DNA from: Lachnospiraceae bacterium
Lineage (GTDB): Bacteria; Bacillota; Clostridia; Lachnospirales; Lachnospiraceae
Direction: 5' to 3'
Length of the DNA stretch: 64,000 bases
Assembly (NCBI GenBank): GCA_017620255.1
Contig: JAFZQU010000019.1
Coordinates: forward strand, 1-64,000
Positions 33,258-42,471 of this stretch are shown piece after piece. The translations under genes were made by a program, and so were the position numbers. Position 1 is the first letter of the stretch. Each line of letters begins with the position of its first letter. The notes under the pieces were generated by a model. The model was not told the DNA's origin. It ran no database searches and saw nothing but the letters and a program-made list of their open reading frames with translations.

Positions 33258-34408
33258 AGTTTCACCATCAGTTTCGCCCGTCCGACCGTGATCACATCCG
33301 CACTGTGCAGTTCCATTTCACGATAGATCCGCTCGCCGTTTAGGTACGTGCCCTTCTCGGATGCAAGATCACGCAAAAAGCATTTCTCATCCCTTCTTAA
33401 CAGTTCGCAATGTCTGTCGGATACATCCTCATCATGTTCGATACAGACGTCCGCTTCCCTGCGGTTCTTACCGATCACGATCGAGCGCAGGATCGGCATA
33501 TGGAAAAACCGCATCGGATCGTTCAGATCTTCCAGCGTGATCTCCCGCACCTCCGGTTCCCTGCTCCCCGGAACGCCTGCCGTTTCGCTCACATGCTTTC
33601 TGCCAAGATAACGGATCAGCATGAGCAAAAGAAGGATGACCGCCGTGATCCCCGCGGCAATGGCGCCGAACAAAACCGTTCCCTGCCCGGTCTTTGTCAG
33701 CGTGCCGGCGCTTACTTCTTCCGCGTAGGCAGCAAGGTTCTCTTCCTGCTCATATTCCTCCGTCAGGGGATCTGCCGCCGCCTCTTCCTCTGCCGGCTGA
33801 TTTTCCCCTGCTGCCGTTTCAGCTGCCCCGGCATCCGCATCCTCCCTGCGCGCTTCCTGCATGGCGGAGAGGATCTGCTCCGTGAGTTTGCGCTCCACCT
33901 CCGCCTCGCTGTCCTCAAAGTCCGTCGGGAAATACTTCCCGTGACTGATCCGCGCCATCGAGGCTGCGCGGTTTAACTGCATCTGGTTCGTCTGCTGCGT
34001 CAGCCCCACCACATACAACGGATAGCCGCTCTCATTCAGGCGGAAATAAACCTCCTCGACCGGATAGGTCTGCGACTCCGCACCAAGCCCGTCCGTAAAC
34101 ACCAGGATGGACCGCATGGCAAAATCAGCATCCCGCCATTCCGTCAGCGTATGCATCAGCACATCCGGCAGGCAGGTGTCTTTTTCCACGTAGACGATCT
34201 TCTCAATGGCGTCCAGATAGTCTTCCTGCGCACTCCCGTAGCCGACCAGCAGTTCCGTCTGCCCCGTATATGTCGCTAAGGCAAAATCATTCTCCGACAT
34301 CCCGTGCCGGATCAGGTACTTTAACGTCTCCTTTACGATCTCCCTGTTTCCCATGGAGACCGAGGCCGAATTATCGATCAGGATCAAAGTCTTATAGCCG
34401 TATTCCAC
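33254..34408 (-). CDS. VWA - membrane segment - FHA protein of the type VII locus
   Basis: 384 residues from a GTG at 34408, chosen because AAAGGGGAG lies five bases upstream; a TTG 36 bases earlier, right after the WXG100 stop, has no good site. Residues 1-165 form a VWA domain with MIDAS motif DNSAS, the Thr in ATYTGQT and FTDGLG. An acidic Ala/Glu linker follows, then one membrane segment near residues 240-262 and an FHA domain near 300-384 (VIGKNRREADVCI, DVSDRHCEL, SEKGTYLNGERI). FHA domains bind phosphothreonine. In classical EssC proteins FHA domains are part of the ATPase; here EssC lacks them. The basic residues after the membrane segment favour a cytoplasmic FHA side. Confidence 0.88.
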   Translation of the reverse strand: MEYGYKTLILIDNSASVSMGNREIVKETLKYLIRHGMSENDFALATYTGQTELLVGYGSAQEDYLDAIEKIVYVEKDTCLPDVLMHTLTEWRDADFAMRSILVFTDGLGAESQTYPVEEVYFRLNESGYPLYVVGLTQQTNQMQLNRAASMARISHGKYFPTDFEDSEAEVERKLTEQILSAMQEARREDADAGAAETAAGENQPAEEEAAADPLTEEYEQEENLAAYAEEVSAGTLTKTGQGTVLFGAIAAGITAVILLLLMLIRYLGRKHVSETAGVPGSREPEVREITLEDLNDPMRFFHMPILRSIVIGKNRREADVCIEHDEDVSDRHCELLRRDEKCFLRDLASEKGTYLNGERIYREMELHSADVITVGRAKLMVKL

Positions 34409-34445
34409 CGGTACTCCCCTTTCCAAAACAGCCGGCAAAGCCAAC

Positions 34446-34760
34446 CTAACTTACAACATCCGAAAGCAGCGCTGCGCTTTCCTGCGCACTCGCATCTTCC
34501 GCCGCCTGATAGGTACGCGCCATCTCATTTAAGTCATTGACATGTTCCGTGATCATGTTGTTGATGCGCGCGATATCATCACTGAGTCCCGTAAACTTTC
34601 CGGTATAACTCTCTGCCGCTTCGCCCTGCCAGATCCCTTTCAGGGAATTGACGATGGACATCATTTCCGAAGTGAGATTGCCGATATTCTGTCCGGCCTG
34701 CGCAAAACTCTCCGCCGCTTTGATCAGCTGCTCGGGTGTGACTTTTAAATAACCTTCCAT
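34446..34760 (-). CDS. WXG100-family protein
   Basis: 104 residues, a helical hairpin with the central turn GIWQGEAAESY near residue 43 (W-x-G). The start is MEGYLKVTPEQLIKAAESFAQAG. WXG100 proteins are secreted as dimers by type VII systems. AAAGGAGAG precedes the ATG. It is the fourth of four helical-hairpin genes between yukD and the VWA-FHA gene. It is the most typical ESAT-6-like member of the set. Confidence 0.93.
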   Translation of the reverse strand: MEGYLKVTPEQLIKAAESFAQAGQNIGNLTSEMMSIVNSLKGIWQGEAAESYTGKFTGLSDDIARINNMITEHVNDLNEMARTYQAAEDASAQESAALLSDVVS

Positions 34761-34775
34761 TTTGCTCTCTCCTTT

Positions 34776-35075
34776 CTAATAATTTCTGGTGCCGGCGATC
34801 TGCGTATTTCTGGCTTCCGCCTCTTCATACTTCGCCGCGATCGTAAGCAGGGCCTGCACATAGTGCACGATCGCCTCATGAAAGGCGTCCATCTGCCCTC
34901 TGTCCCTGATAAAAGCCGCATGAAAAGCATCGTTTGCACTGCCTTCCCACATGCCCTTTAAAGCTGTTTCCGTTCCGTCCAGTTCCTCCGTTGCCGCCTG
35001 GAAGCGGCTGTTTAACTGCGTCAGTTCTTCTGCGCCAGCACGCAGTCTCGAACTTGTCACACAAAAAAATGCCAT
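34776..35075 (-). CDS. WXG100-like protein
   Basis: 99 residues with the turn KGMWEGSANDAF near residue 42 and long amphipathic helices on each side. The N terminus MAFFCVTSSRLRAGAEEL is slightly longer than usual. AAAGGAG precedes the ATG. It is next to other WXG100-like genes and probably pairs with one of them as a heterodimer. Confidence 0.87.
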   Translation of the reverse strand: MAFFCVTSSRLRAGAEELTQLNSRFQAATEELDGTETALKGMWEGSANDAFHAAFIRDRGQMDAFHEAIVHYVQALLTIAAKYEEAEARNTQIAGTRNY

Positions 35076-35090
35076 AGTTTCTCCTTTCTT

Positions 35091-35387
35091 CTAAAAGATC
35101 ATTTCCGCGCTCTTTTCCGCACGGTAGATCACTTCCGCACTGAACCTGATATTGCGTGCTGCGATCATCATGCGGTCCGCAAGTGTCAGCAGCGCAGGCT
35201 CCATCTTCGCGCTCTTTTCGCGAAACCGTGTACCGTTCTCCCCGCCGAACCCTTCCGCGATCATCTGCAGGGTTCCGGGGATCCCGTTCTTTGCCAGTTC
35301 GTACAGGCGGGCCGCCATATCTTCCAGTTCCTGTGCCCGCTCCAGTGACCTGGCAAAATCAATCTCTATCTTCTCTCTCCTGCTCAT
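35091..35387 (-). CDS. WXG100-like protein without the tryptophan
   Basis: 98 residues, helical hairpin by pattern, with GFGGENGTRF at the expected turn in place of W-x-G. It begins MSRREKIEIDFARSLERAQEL. The size and position match the other hairpin genes of this operon. It may be a diverged WXG100 or an LXG-like partner or chaperone. The ribosome site GGAGAGAGG is present. Confidence 0.78.
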   Translation of the reverse strand: MSRREKIEIDFARSLERAQELEDMAARLYELAKNGIPGTLQMIAEGFGGENGTRFREKSAKMEPALLTLADRMMIAARNIRFSAEVIYRAEKSAEMIF

Positions 35388-35412
35388 TTTTCCCTCTCTC
35401 CTTTATCTTCCG

Positions 35413-35703
35413 TCAGAGTGCATCGAGCAGGTCCGCGATCACCCCTTCCGTCTTCTGGTATTTGGCGAGGACATCCGAGAGCAGTTCGATCGCCGCATGC
35501 AGCCTGTCCATGATCTGCTTGATCTCCATGTGATCTGCTTCCAGCCGGATCATAAACTGTTTCTGCGCACTGCCTTCCCATGGGAGCTGCAGGGCCTGCG
35601 CCATTTTCTGCAATCCCTCGATCTCCGTGACCATCTGCTCATACAGTTCGAGAAACCGTTCCCGTTTCTCTTCCATTTGCGCATACTCGCTCAGAAGATG
35701 CAT
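35413..35703 (-). CDS. WXG100-like protein
   Basis: 96 residues with the turn LPWEGSAQKQF near residue 42. The helices are rich in Glu, Met and Leu (EKRERFLELYEQMVTEIEGLQ; ILMDRLHAAIELLSDVL-like second helix). CGGAGG precedes the ATG. It is the first hairpin gene after the ubiquitin-like gene, 38 bp downstream. Confidence 0.88.
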   Translation of the reverse strand: MHLLSEYAQMEEKRERFLELYEQMVTEIEGLQKMAQALQLPWEGSAQKQFMIRLEADHMEIKQIMDRLHAAIELLSDVLAKYQKTEGVIADLLDAL

Positions 35704-35741
35704 AACTGTCCTCCGTTTCTATCCGTATATTCTTTTCTTTC

Positions 35742-36017
35742 TTACGTACTGGCCGGTGCAAGCCTTAACCTGCAGCCGCTTCCGATCCCCTGCTCAAAGA
35801 GCGTCATCTGGCCCTGCAACTGTTTCCCGGATCCGTCGTACAAAGCCAGTTCCTTCTTCTGCCGGTACAGCGCTGCCTTGCAGGCACCCGGCGGAAGTCC
35901 CGTACGCCTTGACAAAAACAGCAGCAGTTCTTCGAGTACGTTGTCTGTCCCCGCCTGTTCATCCAGCCAGAAATAATAGGTCTTTTCATCCGGCATGACC
36001 ACGTCCGTAAAGATCAT
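35742..36017 (-). CDS. YukD/EsaB-like ubiquitin-fold protein (probable)
   Basis: 91 residues, small, beginning MIFTDVVMPDEKTYYFWLDEQAG. It has a central helix (NVLEELLLFLSRRTGL) and an end that reads as beta strands, ELALYDGSGKQL and SGCRLRLAPA. The pattern and the 4-bp overlap with the EssC gene fit the ubiquitin-like YukD/EsaB family, a regular part of Firmicutes type VII loci. The sequence similarity is weak, so the call rests on size and context. Confidence 0.68.
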   Translation of the reverse strand: MIFTDVVMPDEKTYYFWLDEQAGTDNVLEELLLFLSRRTGLPPGACKAALYRQKKELALYDGSGKQLQGQMTLFEQGIGSGCRLRLAPAST

Positions 36018-38950
36018 TTCACCCTCCCGTCTGCATCCGTCATAGTCATAAAAGATACGATCTGCTCCCCTCTTCTGACATAACCTCTGCCGGGACCAAG
36101 TCCCGTACTTCCCTTAAAATGCGGATCCCTTAAGATCTCCGCATAGCGGAATTTATCCTGCATGCGCAGACAGAAACATCTGTCCATGTAAGTGAGCATG
36201 GTCTGGCTCATCTCGCCAAGGCCGATCCCGTTTGCGCTTATGATCACACTGATCTGTTTCCGGATGCCGTCACGCAGCAGTTTCAGCAGCAGCTCCGAAG
36301 CGCCGGGACACTCCGCGAGCAGCACGGACAGCCCGTCCAGAATGAGGACCGCATCTTTTTCATGCGCATGCAGCTCAGAAAGGAGGGCCGGTATTTCCTG
36401 CACCGCTTCCTCCGAAAGACAGGTCACGCCCTGCTTTCGTTCTGCAAAAGAGGAGAGAAGCCCGCCGCCAAGGTCACACACAAACACCTGCGGATGATAA
36501 GGCTGACAAAGCAGTCCCGTCAGATAGGTTTTTAAAAAGACACTCTTCCCGCTCCTTGGCATACCGCAGATCAGATGATGCCCCATGCGATGATCAAGAT
36601 ACAGCGGTCCCTGCAGCACATTTACTGGGTCATCCCATAGTCCTACCAACACACCGGTACCCAAACTTCCTGCCATGATCCCATCCGCACCATCTGCCGC
36701 ACAACTGCCATGCCCGCTACTGTTGTCCGCCAAACGCCCCTTCAGATACCCGCGAAGTTTCTCCCTTGTCAGGATCTCCGGCAGTTCCGGAAGCCAGAGA
36801 CTCCTGACTTTTCTGCTCTTGCGGATTACGCTGCCATACGGATCCTGTGGCTCTGCCCTGCAAACTTCTTCCGCACAGGACCGGATCTCGGCAAGCAACA
36901 GGTCCATTGCCGTCTGCGTACATCCCGCTCCGTCTTCCTCCTGCATAAGATCTGCTTCCGGAAGTCTTCTCCCAAAACGGTCGGCCGGATAGACGCAGCG
37001 CTTCTTTGCTTCCGCTGCAGGGGAAAGTGCATAGGCACACTGGAAGGTTTCATAGACCTCGTCGTTACCGACGCGGAGGATGGCACGTCCCGGGTTTTTA
37101 AGATCCGCCGCATCCGGGTGGCGCAGGACCTCCTTGGAATCGAGCGGATCCTGCAGGCGCAGCGCGATCTGAAAGCGCGCATTCGTCATGATCGTGTTGT
37201 CCACGCTCCCGGACGGTTTCTGCGTGCAAAGCAGCAGGTGGATCCCAAGGGATCTGCCGACTCTTGATAATGCGATCAGTTCCTGCATGAAATCCGGTTC
37301 TTCCGCCTTCAACTGTGCGAATTCATCGACGATGAGAAAGATGTGCGGCAGGGCTTCCAGGCCGTCTTCTTCTGCATACTTCCTGTGATAATCCGAAATG
37401 TGGTTGACTCCGTTTTGCAAAAACAAACGCTGTCTGCGCTCGTTTTCCGAACGGATACTTAAGAATGCCCGCTCAATGGTATGGCCGGACAGATTGGATA
37501 TGCTGCCGATCACATGCGGCAACCCGGCAAAGGCAGCCGACATGCCGCCGCCTTTATAATCTATGAGAAAGAACGCGACTTCCCAGGGCGGATACCTGAC
37601 AGAGAGCGAAAGGATATAGGTCATGAGCAGTTCACTCTTCCCGCTGCCGGTCATACCCGCGATGAGTCCGTGCGGCCCGTCCCGTTTATCGTGCGCATCC
37701 AGATATATGATCTGCCTGTTTGCCGCGATCCCAAGCGGCACCCGAAGAGATGATCGCGTATCGGACCTTGCCCAGTTTTCTGCGATGCTTACACTCTCTT
37801 CCTGAAGCATCGAAAGGATCGGATAAACATCCGGGATCCCCTCCTCATCCCCGGGTTCCTTCTTCAGCCTGCAAAGCGCCCTTGCAGCAAGCTCTGCTTC
37901 CCGTTGCCCGATCCGGTCAAAATCAAGCACGACCCGTTTCCCGTCCGCCAGTACAAGCCCCGTAAACTGTTCCGTGATCATGGCGGTTGTACTTCCTGCA
38001 GGACCGCTTTGATCCCCGGAGTGCATCTTAAGCCGGACGAGGATCCTGTTTGGATGCTGCAGGAATTCTTTTGACAGCGATGCCTGATCCGTGAAGATCA
38101 AAAGGTAAACATCTTCCGGGAGCGATCCTGCGTCCGTCTCCGATATCAGGTGCGGGAGGAAAGCCGTCCACTCTGTCCGTTCTCTAAGCAGTTTATCCTC
38201 TGTATCAAGCAGGATCTTCACCGCTCTCTCCTGATAAGTCAGCGCACATCTTACAAGGAGGAGCGTAACGAGATGATAGAGGTCACTTGCCCGCCGGCTT
38301 AGAAGCGTCAGTTCGTCTTGACCGATTAAGTCAACACAGATCGGAACACGCTTCAGGCGACTGTATTTCTTTTGTAACAATTCAGCTTCCCTGCCGAGAA
38401 TATCCCTGTTTTTGGCAAACCCGCCGCTTTGTTCCATCCGGATGGGATATGGGATCTCTCCAAGTCCAAGCCGCAGTCTGATCGCAGGGTCCGGTTCTTC
38501 CCTGCTGCAGCATACCCTCTCCCTTGCCGTATCGATCCACTCCTTCGGATCCGGATCGTGGTTCCTGTATATGTTTTCAAGATAGTTGATCTCTTCCTTT
38601 ATCTTTGCTTCAAAGTCCTGCAGATATTTCCGGTAGGAACGTTTCCGCAGCCGCTCATTAAACCGCATCTTCAGGGTCCGCCTGCGGCAGTTTAACGTTC
38701 CCCAGACGGTTCCCAGCAGCGCAGAGCCGACAGCCGTCGTCAGTCCCATGGTCATGTAGTGCATGCCGTAACTGTTGCTTTGGTACATCAGATAAAAACC
38801 AAGCAGCATCGGCAGCGCCATGGTAAAAGATGGTGCAATGGTAAGAAGGACGGACGACGACTCGATCGGACTCCGTTTTGGAGGAGATGCCAGCTCCGGC
38901 GGATCTATGTCAGGCAATGAGATCCGTCGGGACAAAAAGTCCAGTTCCAT
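36014..38950 (-). CDS. essC: EssC/YukBA-type FtsK-SpoIIIE ATPase of type VII secretion
   Basis: 978 residues. Two membrane segments lie at about residues 33-80. An FtsK domain has Walker A GMTGSGKSELL near 437 and Walker B IFLIVDEFAQL near 540. A second domain has GMPRSGKSVFL near 797 and VLILDGLSVLL, where the catalytic acidic residue is replaced by Gly. It is the motor of WXG100 export. It is shorter than Staphylococcus EssC (about 1480 residues) because the N-terminal FHA pair is missing. It is the first gene of the operon; AAGGAT precedes the ATG, with a hairpin-rich leader before it. EssA, EssB and EsaA are not found in the window. Confidence 0.92.
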   Translation of the reverse strand: MELDFLSRRISLPDIDPPELASPPKRSPIESSSVLLTIAPSFTMALPMLLGFYLMYQSNSYGMHYMTMGLTTAVGSALLGTVWGTLNCRRRTLKMRFNERLRKRSYRKYLQDFEAKIKEEINYLENIYRNHDPDPKEWIDTARERVCCSREEPDPAIRLRLGLGEIPYPIRMEQSGGFAKNRDILGREAELLQKKYSRLKRVPICVDLIGQDELTLLSRRASDLYHLVTLLLVRCALTYQERAVKILLDTEDKLLRERTEWTAFLPHLISETDAGSLPEDVYLLIFTDQASLSKEFLQHPNRILVRLKMHSGDQSGPAGSTTAMITEQFTGLVLADGKRVVLDFDRIGQREAELAARALCRLKKEPGDEEGIPDVYPILSMLQEESVSIAENWARSDTRSSLRVPLGIAANRQIIYLDAHDKRDGPHGLIAGMTGSGKSELLMTYILSLSVRYPPWEVAFFLIDYKGGGMSAAFAGLPHVIGSISNLSGHTIERAFLSIRSENERRQRLFLQNGVNHISDYHRKYAEEDGLEALPHIFLIVDEFAQLKAEEPDFMQELIALSRVGRSLGIHLLLCTQKPSGSVDNTIMTNARFQIALRLQDPLDSKEVLRHPDAADLKNPGRAILRVGNDEVYETFQCAYALSPAAEAKKRCVYPADRFGRRLPEADLMQEEDGAGCTQTAMDLLLAEIRSCAEEVCRAEPQDPYGSVIRKSRKVRSLWLPELPEILTREKLRGYLKGRLADNSSGHGSCAADGADGIMAGSLGTGVLVGLWDDPVNVLQGPLYLDHRMGHHLICGMPRSGKSVFLKTYLTGLLCQPYHPQVFVCDLGGGLLSSFAERKQGVTCLSEEAVQEIPALLSELHAHEKDAVLILDGLSVLLAECPGASELLLKLLRDGIRKQISVIISANGIGLGEMSQTMLTYMDRCFCLRMQDKFRYAEILRDPHFKGSTGLGPGRGYVRRGEQIVSFMTMTDADGRVK

Positions 38951-39074
38951 GTGGTGATCCTTAGTTGTTGATTGGAATGACCGGTAAGGACGGTCTTGCC
39001 GGGACCGGCAGATTGAAACTGCCGGATCAGACAGGCGCGCGCGGACTTAAATCCGCGCGCTGTTGATCTGTTGT
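38951..39074 (-). other. Hairpin-rich 5' leader of the type VII operon
   Basis: Three hairpins follow each other: a perfect 9-bp GCGCGCGGA stem (39037-39060), a perfect CCGGCAG stem (39005-39025), and GACCG/CGGTC (38979-38995). None has a T-tract. They lie between the predicted transcription start near 39074 and the essC ribosome site. They may stabilise the message, bind a regulator, or include the end of the MATE transcript. Confidence 0.65.
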
Positions 39075-39080
39075 AAAATG

Positions 39081-39109
39081 ATTTTAACACAATGTGTAAT
39101 ACTGTGCAA
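39081..39109 (-). promoter_or_regulatory. Promoter of the type VII operon
   Basis: On the minus strand TTGCAC (39109-39104) and TAAAAT (39086-39081) are 17 bp apart. The predicted start is near 39074, giving a leader of about 124 nt before essC. It lies just after the MATE stop at 39121. Confidence 0.72.
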
Positions 39110-39120
39110 GTGATTTTTAT

Positions 39121-40503
39121 TTAATTTTCATTGACGATCGTATTCATCCATACACCGCTTCGAAGCAGGATCGTTCCGATCACGATCTTGATGCTCTCAA
39201 CAAGCAGGCAGCATAAATAGATCCACACGATATACATGCCGGTGAAATGCGTCAGAACATACGCAAGCGGCACGGCCACTACCCACAGGAAGAACGAATC
39301 GAATAAGAACGTCACGATCGTCTTGCCGCCTGAGCGCAGCGTGAAGTAGGTCGAGTGCAGATAACCGTGCAACGGCATGCAGACTGCCGCACAACGGATG
39401 AAGCGCCCTGCGAGGTCTTTTACTTCCGCGGAGGTGTTGTAGATATCCGGGAAGAACGGGCCCACGATAAACAGGATCGAACCGACGACCACACAGCTTG
39501 TCACGGAAAACGCAATGATCTTGTACGCCGTATCCCGCGCCTTTTCATGCTCGCCGCTGCCCAGCTGCTGCCCGACGATGATCGCAACGGCATCTCCGAG
39601 CGCGATAAAGACGATGTTGAACACGTTCGTGATCGTAGAGCTGATGTTGAGCGCCGCAATGACGGACAGGCCTCTGACCGAATAACACTGGGTCTGTGTG
39701 GCGATGCCTGCTGCCCAGAGTCCTTCGTTGACAAGAAGCGGCGTACCCATGATGGCGATCTTCCTGATCAGGTCAAACGGCACGTGCAGGCTCTCGTAGG
39801 TGCCAACCATATACGGCACTTTGGCCGTGTGCATATGCGCCCACGAAATGACGATGCCTGCCTGCACAAAACGCGAAACGATCGTCGCGGCCGCGGCACC
39901 CTGTACGCCCAGTACCGGGAACCCGAATTTACCGTAGATCAGCACGTAGTTCAGTACGAGGTTCACAAAGACGGCGATGATGCTCGCACGCATCGGCACG
40001 ACCGTCTCGCCGGTCTCACGGAGCGTGGAGGAATAACTCTGTTCCACCGCGAACGGGAATAACCCGATCATCATGATCCAGAGATAGTCTTTGCCGTATT
40101 TGAGCGTAGCTGCAAGATCGCCCGTTGCCGAGCCGTCATGCAGATACAGTGAGATCAGCGGATCCTGAAATACAAGCAGGATCGTTACCGCGATCCCCGT
40201 GATGACGAGGCAGATGATCATCTTAAACCGGAGCGTATCCCGTACGCCCTTCATGTTCTTCTGCCCGAAGAACTGCGCTGTAAAAATGCCGGCGCCGGAG
40301 ATGGCGCCGAAGATGCATAGATAAAATATAAAGATCAGCTGGTTGACGATGGAGACGCCGGACATCTGTTCCGTGCCCACGCGTCCTACCATGATGTTGT
40401 CCAGCATGCCCACAAAATTGCTGATCCCGTTCTGCAACATGATCGGCAGTGAGATTGCGAGCACCTGTTTATAAAAAGCTTTATTCCCTATCAGTTTCCT
40501 CAT
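39121..40503 (-). CDS. MATE-family efflux transporter
   Basis: 460 residues with twelve hydrophobic segments and the MATE-type N-terminal start LPIMLQNGISNFVGMLDNIMVGRVGTEQMSGVSI. The second half has the matching repeat (GTPLLVNEGLWAAGIATQTQCYS). It exports cationic drugs or metabolites using ion gradients. The start overlaps the thrS stop by 23 bp and no strong ribosome site is seen, so translation is probably coupled to thrS. It is distinct from the ATPase-fused MATE at 12689. Confidence 0.92.
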   Translation of the reverse strand: MRKLIGNKAFYKQVLAISLPIMLQNGISNFVGMLDNIMVGRVGTEQMSGVSIVNQLIFIFYLCIFGAISGAGIFTAQFFGQKNMKGVRDTLRFKMIICLVITGIAVTILLVFQDPLISLYLHDGSATGDLAATLKYGKDYLWIMMIGLFPFAVEQSYSSTLRETGETVVPMRASIIAVFVNLVLNYVLIYGKFGFPVLGVQGAAAATIVSRFVQAGIVISWAHMHTAKVPYMVGTYESLHVPFDLIRKIAIMGTPLLVNEGLWAAGIATQTQCYSVRGLSVIAALNISSTITNVFNIVFIALGDAVAIIVGQQLGSGEHEKARDTAYKIIAFSVTSCVVVGSILFIVGPFFPDIYNTSAEVKDLAGRFIRCAAVCMPLHGYLHSTYFTLRSGGKTIVTFLFDSFFLWVVAVPLAYVLTHFTGMYIVWIYLCCLLVESIKIVIGTILLRSGVWMNTIVNEN

Positions 40504-42439
40504 TTAGTTCATCGCGAATCACTTTCGATGCAATCTCGTCCAGTACCTGTTCTATAAATTCATCAAGATCTCTAGCGCCTTCGTCCCCCAGGAACCGGCT
40601 TCTGACTGCGATCTTTCCTGATTCTTCTTCTTTCTGTCCTAAGACTAACATATAGGGTACTTTCTCAAGCCTTGCTTCCCGGATCTTATATCCGATCTTT
40701 TCCGTCCGCATATCCATTTCCGCGCGGATACCGGAAGCTTTCAGTCTTGCAAGTACCGATTTACTGTAATCAACATATTTGTCTGAGATCGGCAGGACCT
40801 TCACCTGAACCGGTGAGAGCCATACCGGGAATTTCCCTTTGGTCTCTTCGATGATGTATGCCATGAAGCGGTCAAGTGATCCCAGGATCGCGCGGTGAAG
40901 GACCACGGGGGTCTTCTCACTGCCGTCGGAATCAATGTACTTCAGATCGAACTTGGCCGGCAGGCAGAAGTCTAACTGGCAAGTGGAGAGCGTATACTCC
41001 ATGCCGACCGCGGGCTTGACGTTGACGTCCAGCTTCGGTCCGTAGAAGGCTGCCTCACCGATCTCCTCGGTGTATTCGATGCCGATATCATTGAGCACCT
41101 GACGCAGCGCATCCTCCGCCATATTCCACATATCATCATCCGGATGATACTTCTTCGTATCGGCCGGATCACGGAGAGAAAGCACACATCTGTAATCCGT
41201 GATACCGAAATCCTTATATACGTCGAAGATCAGATCGACCACGCGGCTTACCTCATCCTTGATCTGCGACGGAGTCACAAACAGATGGGCATCATTCTGG
41301 CAGAAATGCCGTCCGCGTTCTATTCCTTTTAACGATCCGCTCGGCTCATACCGGAAGTCATGAGCGATCTCACCGATCCTGATCGGAAGATCACGGTATG
41401 AATGTAGCTTGTTGGCATAGATCATCATATGGTGCGGGCAGTTCATGGGACGGAGAACGAAATTCTCGCCTTCCACTTCCATGGCCGGGAACATATTCTC
41501 TTTATAATGATCCCAATGTCCGCTCGTCTGGTAAAGAGCCACCGTGCCCACGCAGGGGGTCATTACATGCTGGTATCCCAGGTCGCGCTCTTTTTCCTTG
41601 ATGTAGTTTTCCAGTTCCATCCAGACCGTATAACCTTTGGGAAGGAACATGGGAAGTCCTCTGCCTACGAGATCATCCGTCATGAACAGCTGCATGTCTT
41701 TGCCGATCTTACGATGGTCTCTCTGTTTGGCTTCTTCGAGCTTGGCCAGATACTCTTCCAGTTCCGCCGCCTTGGGGAAGGAAGTACCGTAGATACGGGT
41801 CAGCATCTTGTTCTCCACGTTGCCTCTCCAGTAAGCACCTGCCAGTTTGAGCAGTTTAAATGCTTTGACATATTTGGTGCTCATGAGGTGCGGCCCCGCG
41901 CACAGGTCGGTAAACTCGCCTTGTTTATAGAAACTGATGACCGCGTCTTTTGGAAGATCGCTGATCAGTTCGACCTTGTAGGGTTCGTCCTGATCCTTCA
42001 TAAACTGAAGTGCCTCTTCTCTCGGCATCGTGAAGTATTCAAGCGGCAGGTCCTCTTTGACGATCTTCTTCATCTCCGCCTCGATCGCTTCAAACGCTTC
42101 TTCGTTGATCGGTGCGTCAAAATCAATATCATAATAGAATCCGTCGTCAATAGAAGGTCCGATCGAAAGCTTTGCTGTCGGATACAGACGCTTGATCGCC
42201 TGCGCCATGATGTGGCTGGTCGTATGGCGGAACGCATCCGCGCCGCCTTTGTCTGCAAACGTTAAAATATTGACGCTGCAGTCATGGTCCACCATGGTCC
42301 GAAGATCCACTCTCTCCCCGTCGATCTCTCCGGCACAGGCATTTCTTGCCAGGCCTTCACTCAAATCTTTTGCTATGTCCAGGACGCTAAGTGCGCCCGC
42401 GTATTCCTTACAGGAACCGTCTTTCAAAGTGATCTTCAT
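40481..42439 (-). CDS. thrS: Threonyl-tRNA synthetase
   Basis: 652 residues, complete. In order: the TGS domain (residues 1-60), the editing domain with HTTSH near 76 and the later AYWRGN segment, and the class II core with VLRPMNCPHHMMIYA, RIGEIAHDFRYEPSGSLKGIERGRHF and VVLHRAILGSLDRFMAYIIEE. The anticodon-binding domain follows (PVWLSPVQVKVLPIS). AAGGAAT precedes the ATG. It follows the SEC-C gene after 32 bp. No T-box leader is present directly upstream; the operon promoter lies before the SEC-C gene. Confidence 0.98.
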   Translation of the reverse strand: MKITLKDGSCKEYAGALSVLDIAKDLSEGLARNACAGEIDGERVDLRTMVDHDCSVNILTFADKGGADAFRHTTSHIMAQAIKRLYPTAKLSIGPSIDDGFYYDIDFDAPINEEAFEAIEAEMKKIVKEDLPLEYFTMPREEALQFMKDQDEPYKVELISDLPKDAVISFYKQGEFTDLCAGPHLMSTKYVKAFKLLKLAGAYWRGNVENKMLTRIYGTSFPKAAELEEYLAKLEEAKQRDHRKIGKDMQLFMTDDLVGRGLPMFLPKGYTVWMELENYIKEKERDLGYQHVMTPCVGTVALYQTSGHWDHYKENMFPAMEVEGENFVLRPMNCPHHMMIYANKLHSYRDLPIRIGEIAHDFRYEPSGSLKGIERGRHFCQNDAHLFVTPSQIKDEVSRVVDLIFDVYKDFGITDYRCVLSLRDPADTKKYHPDDDMWNMAEDALRQVLNDIGIEYTEEIGEAAFYGPKLDVNVKPAVGMEYTLSTCQLDFCLPAKFDLKYIDSDGSEKTPVVLHRAILGSLDRFMAYIIEETKGKFPVWLSPVQVKVLPISDKYVDYSKSVLARLKASGIRAEMDMRTEKIGYKIREARLEKVPYMLVLGQKEEESGKIAVRSRFLGDEGARDLDEFIEQVLDEIASKVIRDELNEETDRE

Positions 42440-42471
42440 ATTTCTATTCCTTCTTTCCTATTCCATACTTG

